From M0108 sp044228795 (GTDB lineage: Bacteria > Pseudomonadota > Gammaproteobacteria > Chromatiales > Chromatiaceae), in NCBI GenBank assembly GCA_044228795.1, contig JBGAUE010000001.1, positions 1 to 64,000 on the forward strand: a stretch of DNA of 64,000 bases, in the 5' to 3' direction. The notes under the pieces were generated by a model. That model did no database searches. It was not told the origin of the DNA and worked only from the letters and a program-made list of their open reading frames with translations. The position numbers and the translations under genes were made by a program. This document shows, one piece after another, positions 46,067-54,488 of this stretch (its first letter is position 1; each line of letters opens with the position of its first letter).

Positions 46067-46819
46067 TCAATTGAGCACCACGATCAAACCGTTGTCGCCG
46101 AGGACGGCGATCTGGTGGACCAGAGTTGAGTTGCGGCCCTTGTCGACGATGCTGACCAAATAGACCCGGTTGACCTGTCGGATCTTGCCGATCCGCCACT
46201 GCGGATCGCCGTACTCCCCAAGCCATGCAGCGGCGATGGTCTTCACATCGCTCAAGCCATCCACCGGCAGTGCGATCACCGCATCCCGCACCGGCGCGGT
46301 CGCCACGCCTGGGCATGGCGTGACCTTCACCTCGGCGCGATGATGCGGATAGAGCAGCAGCCCACCCTGGGCATCGCGTTCCACCCGCCAGCCACTTGCC
46401 TCCAACAGGGCGTCGAGGGTCTGCTCCGGCTGGGCAGTAGCCGACGTCGGCTTCTCTGGCGCGCTTGGCTGCGGCAACGGGGGATAAAGCAGGGTGGAGC
46501 CGTCTGCGCCTTGCTCCACCCGCCAGCCTAGGCCGCGCAACCGCTCCCAGTCCGGCCCGGCCTCCACCGAGCCTTCTCTGACACTGTCCTGTCCAGCCTC
46601 AACCTTAGCCGGCACGGCCGCTGCTTCCTTCGCCACTTGGGGCGGGTACAGCAGGAGTCCCTCCCCAGGTACGCGCTCGCTCTGCCAGCCCGACTGGCGC
46701 AATGCGAGATCCAGGTTCGGATCCCCAAGCTGGTATTGCGGTCCAGCAGCCCCCATCGCCGGGGCCAGGATGCCCAGACCGACCGCGAATGCCAACGTCA
46801 TGCTCTTGTGCTGTCTCAT
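46067..46819 (-). CDS. Secreted protein with three GWRVE...LLLYPP repeats, 250 aa
   Basis: Start ATG after GAGGAGGACGG. Signal peptide (MTLAFAVGLGILAPAMGAA) then three repeats of about 24 residues, each a short helix followed by a probable beta-hairpin: SGWQSERVPGEGLLLYPP, LGWRVEQGADGSTLLYPP and SGWRVERDAQGGLLLYPH (near residues 43, 97 and 143). A C-terminal beta-rich domain follows (WRIGKIRQVNRVYLVSIVD, ending DNGLIVVLN). The hairpin pattern matches the inserted module of the Gly-Met proteins. No known family recognised. It has its own strong sigma54 promoter and is transcribed away from the two-component genes. Confidence 0.75.
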   Translation of the reverse strand: MRQHKSMTLAFAVGLGILAPAMGAAGPQYQLGDPNLDLALRQSGWQSERVPGEGLLLYPPQVAKEAAAVPAKVEAGQDSVREGSVEAGPDWERLRGLGWRVEQGADGSTLLYPPLPQPSAPEKPTSATAQPEQTLDALLEASGWRVERDAQGGLLLYPHHRAEVKVTPCPGVATAPVRDAVIALPVDGLSDVKTIAAAWLGEYGDPQWRIGKIRQVNRVYLVSIVDKGRNSTLVHQIAVLGDNGLIVVLN

Positions 46820-46870
46820 CCGTCCTCCTCATTGTCATGATGGTGCGAAAGGCTCATGTCACGGCAGTTG

Positions 46871-46887
46871 AGCAAGCCGCGTGCCGG
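46871..46887 (-). promoter_or_regulatory. Sigma54 (-24/-12) promoter
   Basis: The minus strand reads CCGGCACGCGGCTTGCT, which fits TGGCACG-N4-TTGCT at every position but the first T. The transcript would begin near 46860, giving a leader of about 40 nt before the 250-aa protein, the same geometry as the promoter at 37314-37329. Confidence 0.75.
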
Positions 46888-47318
46888 GGACGAGCGATTG
46901 AGCCGGAGAAACCGCCGTCGACGGCACGGGGTCAGTTGTCCGAAAGGTCTCAGGCGGTAGGGACCGGATAGCCTGGATTCAGCAATGGAGCCAATTTTAA
47001 CAATGGGATAAGGCAACATATTAAGGCAGATAATATCTTGCTGTATTCTACTCAATTGTTCATGACCTGATTTCTTCAGCGGGTCGTCTGTCACCTCCGG
47101 CATTGAAGAATGGTATTGACCGCTATGTCAGGGCAGCGCAGTGTCCTTGAGCGCCGCCCGACCTAGTCTTCAGGCTGCCAAAATGTCAGGTCAAACCGCT
47201 GATACTTTGCCCACAATGGCACTGAAACCTCTGACATCCGTCTAACCAATTTTTCGAGCCCGGCGCGTCGCCCACCCTCCGACCGGTGCAGGGCGCACCA
47301 GCCGCAGCAGGACACACG
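46888..47318. other. Divergent control region between secreted protein and sensor kinase
   Basis: No gene is supported. The stretch 46980-47060 is AT-rich compared with its surroundings and could hold the promoter of the kinase-regulator pair and activator binding sites. CCGGATAG occurs at 46964-46971, 77 bp beyond the sigma54 promoter. Confidence 0.45.
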
Positions 47319-49202
47319 ATGCCCCGATTCTCGGCTGGCCTGACGCGCAAGTTCGCCCTCGGTACCGCCGCGGGGTTGCTGGCAAGTTCCCTCGTTTTTT
47401 TGATGTTGTTCGTCAGCCTCTTCCGCGGCCAATTGGAACAGCAGCGAGCGGATGCCGCCGGCCAGGTCAGCCGTCTGCTGCAGATATCCCTGGAAAACGC
47501 CATGCTGCGCCACGACCTCGACGGACTGCGCGCGATCGTCCAGGGCCTGGGGCGCCAGCCCACCGTCGCCTCGGTAGCCATCGTCAACCCTCAGGGGGAG
47601 ATTCGCTTTGCCGACGATGCCGCCCGCCTCGGGCAGCACTTGCCGATCGAGCCGAACGCGGGGCCGGCGACCAGGCTGATCGAGGGTGATGACGGCAGAT
47701 CCCTGCTGCGCAGCATCAACCCGGTGGCTAATCAGGCAGCCTGTCAGGAGTGTCACGGGCCGGTAGCCGACCGGCCGGTCAACGGCATCCTCTATGTGGA
47801 TTACGACGCCGATTCCATTCGCAAACAGGCACAGCGGACCACACTGCTATTGATGGGTGCCGGCTCCCTGATCGTGCTGCTGAACCTCGCTGGCGGCTGG
47901 TGGTTCATGCGCCGCTACGTCCTGCGCCCCGTTGCCCAACTGGTCGATGCCAGCACACGCCTCACGGACGGAGATTTGGCCACGCGCACCCGCTTGTCTG
48001 GTCACGACGAGCTGACCGCCCTCGGCGAGACCATGAATCGCATGGCCGCGGCCCTGGAACGTAAGATGGCCGAGCTCCAGGAGCATGAGCAGTTTCTCCA
48101 ACAGCTGGTGGATGCCTTTCCAGACGGGGTGCGGGTGATCGATCAGGGCTACCGGGTTCTCCTGACCAATGCCGCCTACCGCACCTTGATCGGCCCCCAG
48201 ACTGCGCCGGCCCAGCCCTGCTATGTGCAGACGCATGGGCAGCAGGAGCCGTGCCCTGAGCCCCTGATTACCTGCCCGCTCCGCGAGATCACCCGGACGC
48301 GGGCGCCCCTGAGGGTCGTGCATCACTTGCAGAGGGCCGATGGGGGTGGGCTCGACGTAGAAACCTACGCGGCCCCCATGACCCTGACTCGCGACGGCGA
48401 GACACAGCACATGGTGGTGGAATCCATCCGCGACCTGGGTCACGCGGTGCGGTTCTCCCACGAACAGCGCCTGTCGGAGCTGGGGCGGCTGGCCGCCGGT
48501 GTGGCCCACGAGATCCACAACCCCCTGGGTTCCGTGCGCCTCGCCCTGCATGCCGCGGGGCACGCTGCCCGCGCCGAACCCCTGGATCTCGACACGCTGG
48601 TCGATTGTCTGAACCTGGTAGATCATGAGGTAGACACTTGTATCCAGGTCACGCATCGGCTGCTTCGTCTGAGCGTGCCGGCACCGAACCACCTGGAACT
48701 GGTAGATGTCGGCGAGGCGGTGGACGACACCCTCAAGCTACTTGCCTGGGAGACCCAGGACCGCCATGTCGCACTGCGCCAGACGGTGTCTCCGGAGCCC
48801 TTGCGGGTGCTGGCCAGCGACAGCGAACTGCGGATGGCCGTGCTCAACCTGGCCCAGAACGCCCTGCATGCCATGCCCGCTGGGGGTACCCTGACGGTGG
48901 ACTGCGCCCGACAAGACGGATACGTTGCGATCAGCGTCACCGACACCGGGGTCGGCATCGCCCCGGAGGACCAGTGGCGTATCTTCCACCCCTTCTTCAG
49001 CCGCCGTGCCGATGGCGTCGACGGCACCGGTCTCGGGCTCTCCATCACCAAGGCCTTCGTTGAGAGCTACAGGGGCAGCATCGGCGTCATCAGCCAACCC
49101 AAACAGGGGAGTTGCTTTACCCTGCGGCTGCCGGACGCGGACCTGGACCCAGGCCTCGATGATGGCTTGGGTCCTGACCAGCCGATGCCCAGGGGGCACT
49201 GA
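47319..49202 (+). CDS. Sensor histidine kinase with c-type heme motif
   Basis: Start at ATG 47319 (AGGA site), 627 aa. TM helix 1 is at about 11-33 and TM helix 2 at about 177-197, enclosing a periplasmic domain of about 140 residues. That domain ends with AACQECHGPVADRPVNGILY: Cys142, Cys145 and His146 form a CxxCH heme c site. A HAMP linker follows, then a PAS-like domain with its own Cys/His cluster (CYVQTHGQQEPC, CPLREI; about 300-330). The H-box is AAGVAHEIHNPLGSVRL, and the ATPase has NLAQNALHAMP, DTGVGIAP and GTGLGLSI. It presumably senses redox state or a ligand at the heme and phosphorylates the regulator encoded 3 nt downstream. Confidence 0.88.
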   Translation: MPRFSAGLTRKFALGTAAGLLASSLVFLMLFVSLFRGQLEQQRADAAGQVSRLLQISLENAMLRHDLDGLRAIVQGLGRQPTVASVAIVNPQGEIRFADDAARLGQHLPIEPNAGPATRLIEGDDGRSLLRSINPVANQAACQECHGPVADRPVNGILYVDYDADSIRKQAQRTTLLLMGAGSLIVLLNLAGGWWFMRRYVLRPVAQLVDASTRLTDGDLATRTRLSGHDELTALGETMNRMAAALERKMAELQEHEQFLQQLVDAFPDGVRVIDQGYRVLLTNAAYRTLIGPQTAPAQPCYVQTHGQQEPCPEPLITCPLREITRTRAPLRVVHHLQRADGGGLDVETYAAPMTLTRDGETQHMVVESIRDLGHAVRFSHEQRLSELGRLAAGVAHEIHNPLGSVRLALHAAGHAARAEPLDLDTLVDCLNLVDHEVDTCIQVTHRLLRLSVPAPNHLELVDVGEAVDDTLKLLAWETQDRHVALRQTVSPEPLRVLASDSELRMAVLNLAQNALHAMPAGGTLTVDCARQDGYVAISVTDTGVGIAPEDQWRIFHPFFSRRADGVDGTGLGLSITKAFVESYRGSIGVISQPKQGSCFTLRLPDADLDPGLDDGLGPDQPMPRGH

Positions 49203-49205
49203 ACT

Positions 49206-50558
49206 ATGGCAAAGAACATCCTATTGATCGAAGACGACCGAGTGTTGTCCGGCCTGATTGTCCAGCAATTGCGCCGCCTCGGCCACGAAGTTTTCCCCGT
49301 TAGCAGTTGGAAGAAGGCAGTCCAGTACCTCGCGGACCACGAACCCCACCTGATCGTCACCGATGTCAAGCTACCGGATGGCGACAGCCTGGACCGGTTG
49401 CCGGCCCTGACGGCGGCCCAGCCGGTGATCGTGCTGACCGCCTTCGGCTCGGTGCGCAACGCCGTCGAGGCGATGAAGGCCGGAGCCTTCGAATATCTCC
49501 TCAAACCCGTGAGCCCGGAGGAACTGACCCTGGTGGTCGGGCGTGCCTTGGCGGATGCTGACCTGCGCAGCGACCATCAGTTCTGCGCCCAGCAACTCAA
49601 GGCCCAGGAGGGCTGCGCCCGCTTCATGATCGGTGTCAGCGCCCCACTCATGCGGGTCAAGGAGACCATCGCCGCGGTGGCCGGGAGCGACATCACCGTC
49701 CTGATCCAGGGCGAGAGTGGGGCCGGCAAGGAGTTGGTGGCCCGCGCTCTGCATGAGCAGAGCGGGCGCGCCGGGCGCAACTTTGTTGCCATGGACTGTT
49801 GTACCTTGCAGGAAAACCTCTTCGAGTCGGAGCTTTTCGGCCACGAGCGCGGGGCCTTTACCGGGGCCGACAAGCAGAAGCGCGGGTTGATCGAGGGCGC
49901 CGAGAGCGGCACCCTCTTCCTCGACGAGATCGGCGAGATCGAGCCTGCGATACAGGCCAAGTTGCTACGGGTGCTGGAGACCGGTACCTTTCGGCGCCTG
50001 GGCGGCACTCGTGACCTCCAGGCCAACGTCCGCATCGTCGCGGCCACCAATCGCGACCTGGCGGCCATGGGCAAGACCGGGACCTTCCGCTCCGACCTTT
50101 ACTATCGGCTCAGTGCCTTTGTGATCGATACCCCGCCGCTGCGCGAGCGGCGCGACGACATCCCCTACCTGGTCACCCATTTCGTTCAGCATCACAATTT
50201 CTCGCGGCGCATCAACAAACGGGTTTCGAACGAGACGATTCGCCGCCTGGTAGCCTACGACTGGCCCGGCAATGTGCGGGAACTGCGCAACGTCATCGAG
50301 CGGGCCATCATCCTGTCCCGCGACACCAATACCATCCGTCCTGAGCACCTCGCCTTCGGCCCTAGTGCCAGCAACGCCAAGGTCAGCATCAGCTTCGACC
50401 GGGACCCGACCATGGACGAACTCCAGGCCGAGTACCTCAAGATGCAATTGCACAAGTATTCAGGCCACCGTGCCAAGGTGGCGGAGGTACTGGGCATCAG
50501 CGAGCGCAACGTTTACCGCCTGATCCAGCGCTATGGGCTGGCAGACATTCAGGCTTGA
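49206..50558 (+). CDS. NtrC-family sigma54-dependent response regulator
   Basis: A 450-aa regulator. The receiver domain has the acidic pocket IEDDR, the phosphorylated Asp in VTDVKLPDGD (about 53) and the Lys in YLLKPVSPEE (about 103). The AAA+ domain has Walker A GESGAGKE, the sigma54-contact loop GAFTGA, Walker B GTLFLDEIGEI and the Arg finger region. The C-terminal Fis-type helix-turn-helix is HRAKVAEVLGISERNVYRLIQR. It begins 3 nt after the kinase gene. Sigma54 promoters near the Gly-Met and 250-aa protein genes are the obvious targets. Confidence 0.93.
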   Translation: MAKNILLIEDDRVLSGLIVQQLRRLGHEVFPVSSWKKAVQYLADHEPHLIVTDVKLPDGDSLDRLPALTAAQPVIVLTAFGSVRNAVEAMKAGAFEYLLKPVSPEELTLVVGRALADADLRSDHQFCAQQLKAQEGCARFMIGVSAPLMRVKETIAAVAGSDITVLIQGESGAGKELVARALHEQSGRAGRNFVAMDCCTLQENLFESELFGHERGAFTGADKQKRGLIEGAESGTLFLDEIGEIEPAIQAKLLRVLETGTFRRLGGTRDLQANVRIVAATNRDLAAMGKTGTFRSDLYYRLSAFVIDTPPLRERRDDIPYLVTHFVQHHNFSRRINKRVSNETIRRLVAYDWPGNVRELRNVIERAIILSRDTNTIRPEHLAFGPSASNAKVSISFDRDPTMDELQAEYLKMQLHKYSGHRAKVAEVLGISERNVYRLIQRYGLADIQA

Positions 50559-50690
50559 CGGCTGGCGAGCACAATGGCATCCGCCCCTGATCTCTAGCCC
50601 GACTTTGTCACTTCCATTTAGTATTGCCAAACTGATCAGGTAGCCGCTGGCGCCGCAGACCAGCCGCAATCGGGGGTTTTGAGGGTGTGG

Positions 50691-52226
50691 CTAATAGGCC
50701 TGGCCGGAAGGTGAGCCTGCAGGTAGGGCGGCCGGAGTCGCTGGGGTTGCGGCCGCCAGGCAGGGGGGTTCCAGGGCCAGGATATAGGCGAGGATGGCCT
50801 TGGCGGACGGCTGGTAGAGTTGGATTTGGCTCGTGTCCAGGGTGACACCGTTCAGGAACTGTAGTTCGAGGACATCGTGACCCTGACGGCCGCTTTCGGG
50901 GAAGATGCCTGAGTAGAAATAGCCCAGCCTTTCGGCGGCCGTGGTCAGGGCAGGGGCGCCAGGTTCCTCCAGGTCGATGGACAGCATGATACAGGCGATG
51001 CCCTGCTCGACCAGGAATTCCGTGAAGGCAGCCAGTTTGTAGTGGACGGCCACGCCGCCGGCGGCCTCGATGAGGGCGCGGTTCCAGGTGAGGTCGCGGT
51101 GGCATTCCAGAAAGTCGCCTCCGTCAGCTGGCACCGGTGTGGAGGCAGCGGCCTCGGTGACGCACAAACCCAGCCAATCGTAACTTTGGCGGATCATGTC
51201 CCGATGGCCTGCCGGCAGGTAAAGGGTGCGGCCGGCGCGCGGCTGCACCTGGTGATAGTTGAAGGTGGTGGTGATGCGGTCCCCGGGCCGGGCGCCCTCG
51301 ACGAAGACGGCGGGGCTGGAGGCCAGGCGCAGTCCGACGGTGATCCGACCCAGGGCCTCGCTGGCTTTTTGGGTGGCGACGTGATGGGTAACCGACAGGG
51401 AGTAGAGGGCGCGGACCCCGCTCTGGGCCGCGTCGCTGTGCAGCTGGTCCGAGAGCAGGCGGAAGACGCCGCCCTTGCGGGCCTCGGGCAGGACGAAGGC
51501 GGCGCCCATCTCGCCCAGGGGATCCCCGGGGCGGTGGCGCATCATGGCGTAATGGCCGATGACGGTGCCGGCCGCGTCGATGGCGATCCAGGACAGGAGT
51601 TGGCCGGTGCGGCTTTGTTCCAGTACCCGCTCCGGGTAGTAGATGACGTCCTTGTAGCCATAGCCATAGAGGTCCCAGGCGGCGCTGGCGAGGGCCAGGG
51701 CCTCCTCGGCGGTTTGGAGGCGACGGTAGCGGATCTCGCCCTGAATCTGGAGCTGCCGCCGGTCGGGGCACAGGGTGGCGTTGCCATGGCCCGGGACCAG
51801 GGGCGCGGGCAGCCGCTTGATCATCTCGAATTCCTGCCCCTCCTTCTCGATGTAGCGCCACTTGACGCTGTCCATGGTCTTCTCGATCAGGAAGGTGCCC
51901 AGGCCCTGGGGGGTCTCATCCACAGAGCGGGGTGCCTGGTAATGGGGCAGCCGGGCGAAGTCAAAGGGCCGGCCAGCGGCCCGCGCCACCAGGCGGATGG
52001 CCTGGTCCTGGAATTCGAGTCGGAGACGGACTGGGGCAGCCACCCCCTCCGGGATGGCGTGCTTGAAGAAGTTGGTCAGACCCTCTTCCAGGGCCAGTTC
52101 AACCTCCCTGCGAATCGGATCGGCCACCCCCAGGCTGCCGCACAGGCTGGCGAAGAGGGCCTGGACGGCGCCAAGACTGGCGTCATGGCGAGGCAGCTCG
52201 ATTTCGGTGGTGAAATCTTGGGTCAT
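50691..52226 (-). CDS. Fusion of RsbW-like ATPase and GNAT-like domains
   Basis: A 511-aa soluble protein. The first 140 residues form a serine-kinase/anti-sigma type HATPase: REVELALEEGLTNFFKHA (N-box) and ETPQGLGTFLIEKTMD (G-box). From about 165 to 320 a GNAT acetyltransferase-like region follows (LLSWIAIDAAGTVIGHYAMM, then GEMGAAFVLPEARKGGVFRLL, the acetyl-CoA loop). The last 180 residues may form another GNAT-like domain. The tail is Ala/Pro-rich. Such fusions could link partner-switching signalling with acetylation. It lies on the opposite strand to the two-component genes and 71 nt after the lyase gene. Confidence 0.7.
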   Translation of the reverse strand: MTQDFTTEIELPRHDASLGAVQALFASLCGSLGVADPIRREVELALEEGLTNFFKHAIPEGVAAPVRLRLEFQDQAIRLVARAAGRPFDFARLPHYQAPRSVDETPQGLGTFLIEKTMDSVKWRYIEKEGQEFEMIKRLPAPLVPGHGNATLCPDRRQLQIQGEIRYRRLQTAEEALALASAAWDLYGYGYKDVIYYPERVLEQSRTGQLLSWIAIDAAGTVIGHYAMMRHRPGDPLGEMGAAFVLPEARKGGVFRLLSDQLHSDAAQSGVRALYSLSVTHHVATQKASEALGRITVGLRLASSPAVFVEGARPGDRITTTFNYHQVQPRAGRTLYLPAGHRDMIRQSYDWLGLCVTEAAASTPVPADGGDFLECHRDLTWNRALIEAAGGVAVHYKLAAFTEFLVEQGIACIMLSIDLEEPGAPALTTAAERLGYFYSGIFPESGRQGHDVLELQFLNGVTLDTSQIQLYQPSAKAILAYILALEPPCLAAATPATPAALPAGSPSGQAY

Positions 52227-52296
52227 GGATGGATACCGCCGGCCGCGGCGAACGCCCCCCGGCGATCCCGGAGGAAAGCGGGGGGCTGGCCCTAAA

Positions 52297-53745
52297 TCAC
52301 AGGCTGTCGCCGAAATCCTGGCGGAATTTGGCGACCAGTTCCTGCTGCCAATTGGAAACAGGCTTCAGGCGGCCGAAGAAGAAACGCAGGATCTCGGGCT
52401 CCTCGGTGAACACCAGGCCGCCGACGAGGTGGCGGTTATCGTAAAGCCACTGAATGCGGTCGATGGCGTATTTCACCTGGGACAGGGTGAAGACGCGCCG
52501 GGGCAGGGCGAGGCGCAATAGCTCCATGTTGGCGAAGACCTCGGTGCCATCGGGTTCGCGCTGCTCGGAGAGGGTGCCGCGCTCCATGCCACGGATGCCA
52601 CTGGCGATGTAGAGGGCCGAAGCCAGGGCGCCGGCGGGATACTCGGATTGGGGGAGATGATCAAGGAACTTGAGGGCATTGATGTGACAGCCGAGCCCAC
52701 CTGCCGGGGTGATGACGGGGATGCCCCGCCGCTCCAGCTCTTCCACCATATAGGCAATAAAGATGGGCCCCTGGTTGATCATGTCCTCATCCATGGTCTC
52801 CTCAAGACCGACGGTGAGGGCCTCGATCTCGCGCACTGACATGCCGCCATAGGTGAGAAAGCCCTCGTAAAGCGGTACCAGGCCACGCATTCGCCGGTAC
52901 AGTTCCTCGGAGCGCATACACATACCACCGCCACGCACACAGCCGAGCTTGCGGGCGGAGAAGTAGATGACGTCGCTGAGATCCGCAAACCGGCGGGTGA
53001 TCTCGCGGATGCTCATGTCCTTGCAGGCTTCCTCGCGCTCCTTGACGAAGTAGAGGTTATCGGCCAGCAGACTGGCGTCCAGGACCAGCAGGAGGCCATG
53101 CTCGTCGCATACCTGGCGGACATCGGCGAGGTTTTGCAGGGAGAAGGGCTGGCCGCCGATCAGGTTGGTGCCGGCCTCCATGCGCACGAAGGCGATCTGA
53201 GTAGCGCCATGGTTGGCGATGACGGCTCGCAGCTTGGCGATGTCCATATTGCCCTTGAAGGGATGGACGCTGACGACCTCCAGACCCTCCTCGGCGACCA
53301 GTTCCTCGATGCTGCCGCCATTGAGGGTGATGTGGGCCTTGGTGGTGGTGAAGTGATAGTTCATGGGCACCACGGTACCCGGGGACACCAGGACCTGGGC
53401 GAGGATGTTCTCGCAGGCGCGGCCCTGGTGGGTGGGCAGAATGTAATGCATGCCGAAGAGTTCCCGCAGCTTGCTCTCCAGCCGGGTGTAGGTAGCGCTG
53501 CCGGCGTAGCTGTCATCGGCGACCATCATGGCGGCCAATTGCTGGTCACTCATGGCATTCACACCGCTATCGGTGAGCATGTCCATGAAGACCTCGACGT
53601 TCTGCAACAGGAAGGTGTTGTTGCCCGCCTCGTTCATGGCGTCCAGGCGACGCTCCACCGGGGGTAGGTGGAGTTTCTGGATGATGCGCACCTTGTGCAT
53701 TTCCAGGGGAATCGCTTCATCGCCGTAAAATTTGACTGTCGTCAT
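52297..53745 (-). CDS. Tryptophanase/tyrosine phenol-lyase family PLP enzyme
   Basis: A 482-aa beta-eliminating lyase. Recognisable parts are the N-terminal FLLQNVEVFMDMLTDSGVNAM, the PLP phosphate loop THQGRACENI (about 112), RMEAGTNLIGGQPFSL (about 195), and the PLP lysine in YFSARKLGCVRGGGMCM (about 270). The family cleaves Trp, Tyr or Cys to pyruvate, ammonia and indole, phenol or sulfide. The residues after the lysine differ from classic TnaA (SGKKD), so the substrate is open. No tnaB permease or TnaC leader is visible. It may be co-transcribed with the ATPase/GNAT fusion. Confidence 0.8.
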   Translation of the reverse strand: MTTVKFYGDEAIPLEMHKVRIIQKLHLPPVERRLDAMNEAGNNTFLLQNVEVFMDMLTDSGVNAMSDQQLAAMMVADDSYAGSATYTRLESKLRELFGMHYILPTHQGRACENILAQVLVSPGTVVPMNYHFTTTKAHITLNGGSIEELVAEEGLEVVSVHPFKGNMDIAKLRAVIANHGATQIAFVRMEAGTNLIGGQPFSLQNLADVRQVCDEHGLLLVLDASLLADNLYFVKEREEACKDMSIREITRRFADLSDVIYFSARKLGCVRGGGMCMRSEELYRRMRGLVPLYEGFLTYGGMSVREIEALTVGLEETMDEDMINQGPIFIAYMVEELERRGIPVITPAGGLGCHINALKFLDHLPQSEYPAGALASALYIASGIRGMERGTLSEQREPDGTEVFANMELLRLALPRRVFTLSQVKYAIDRIQWLYDNRHLVGGLVFTEEPEILRFFFGRLKPVSNWQQELVAKFRQDFGDSL

Positions 53746-53911
53746 GCTCGCTTAGGCTCCGGGTCTCGCTGGTGGGTCTGGGGCGCGGACTGTTCCCGCA
53801 CATGAGCGCGGGCCAGGCCCGCAAGATTGAGGGTGGCCATTCCAGGCCCTTAAGTTTGAATTCAGGGCCCCTGACGGGGCTGCTCCCTGCCGCCGCCCTG
53901 GGAGAGAGGCT

Positions 53912-54160
53912 TTAGTCGATGTTGCCTTTGCGATGCTGATCATAAAGGAAGCCCCCCAGAGCGCCCGCGCCCGCGCCAATGAGGGCGCCTTGACCCGCGT
54001 TACCGCTGAGGGAGCCGATGGCGGCGCCGCTGACCGCGCCAAAGGCGGCGCCACTGCCGGTGCGACTGGTGGTGGTTGTCCCGCAGCCGGCGAGGATGAG
54101 GGTGGTGGACGCCAGCAGTATCAGGCTGGCCCCGCGCAGGGTCCGAAATTGGGTGGTCAT
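53912..54160 (-). CDS. Glycine-zipper lipoprotein, 82 aa
   Basis: Start at the ATG at 54158-54160 (GGAG site). A lipoprotein signal peptide ends with the lipobox LILAGC (Cys about 27). The mature part is a glycine-zipper: GAAFGAVSGAAIGSLSG and GALIGAGAGALGGFLYD, ending with HRKGNID. Such proteins of the SlyB/Rick-17kDa type sit in the outer membrane and affect envelope integrity. A longer frame upstream lacks a ribosome site. Confidence 0.8.
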   Translation of the reverse strand: MTTQFRTLRGASLILLASTTLILAGCGTTTTSRTGSGAAFGAVSGAAIGSLSGNAGQGALIGAGAGALGGFLYDQHRKGNID

Positions 54161-54488
54161 GATGTTAAGCTCCGATGGATAAAGGTGGCCATTGTGAAGG
54201 CTGGCGAGGCGTGGATTCAAGGGGATTGGCAGGGCCGGGTCGTCACGCCTTCAAATCCTGTGCGGATAATAAGCAAGCCCCGCCATTTCCGCCACTTGTG
54301 GGACCGCCACTCCAGGTAGCGGTTCCCCCTTGCGGTTCCCCTTTGCCTTGCGGCGGGCCGCCATCCTGGCTAGCATGATGGTCATAATCCCTGCCGGGTC
54401 ACTCCAATCCCTCTCATGAAACCGAAGAACTTGCGAGCGGCGCTCCCGGGATCGGGGGCAGCGGCCATCACTTAATTTGGAGTTCGAC
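54161..54488. other. Intergenic stretch, no gene recognised
   Basis: A 328-bp spacer between two divergent genes (lipoprotein and AI-2E-type transporter). It must hold both promoters; I could not single out -35/-10 boxes with confidence. Confidence 0.4.
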
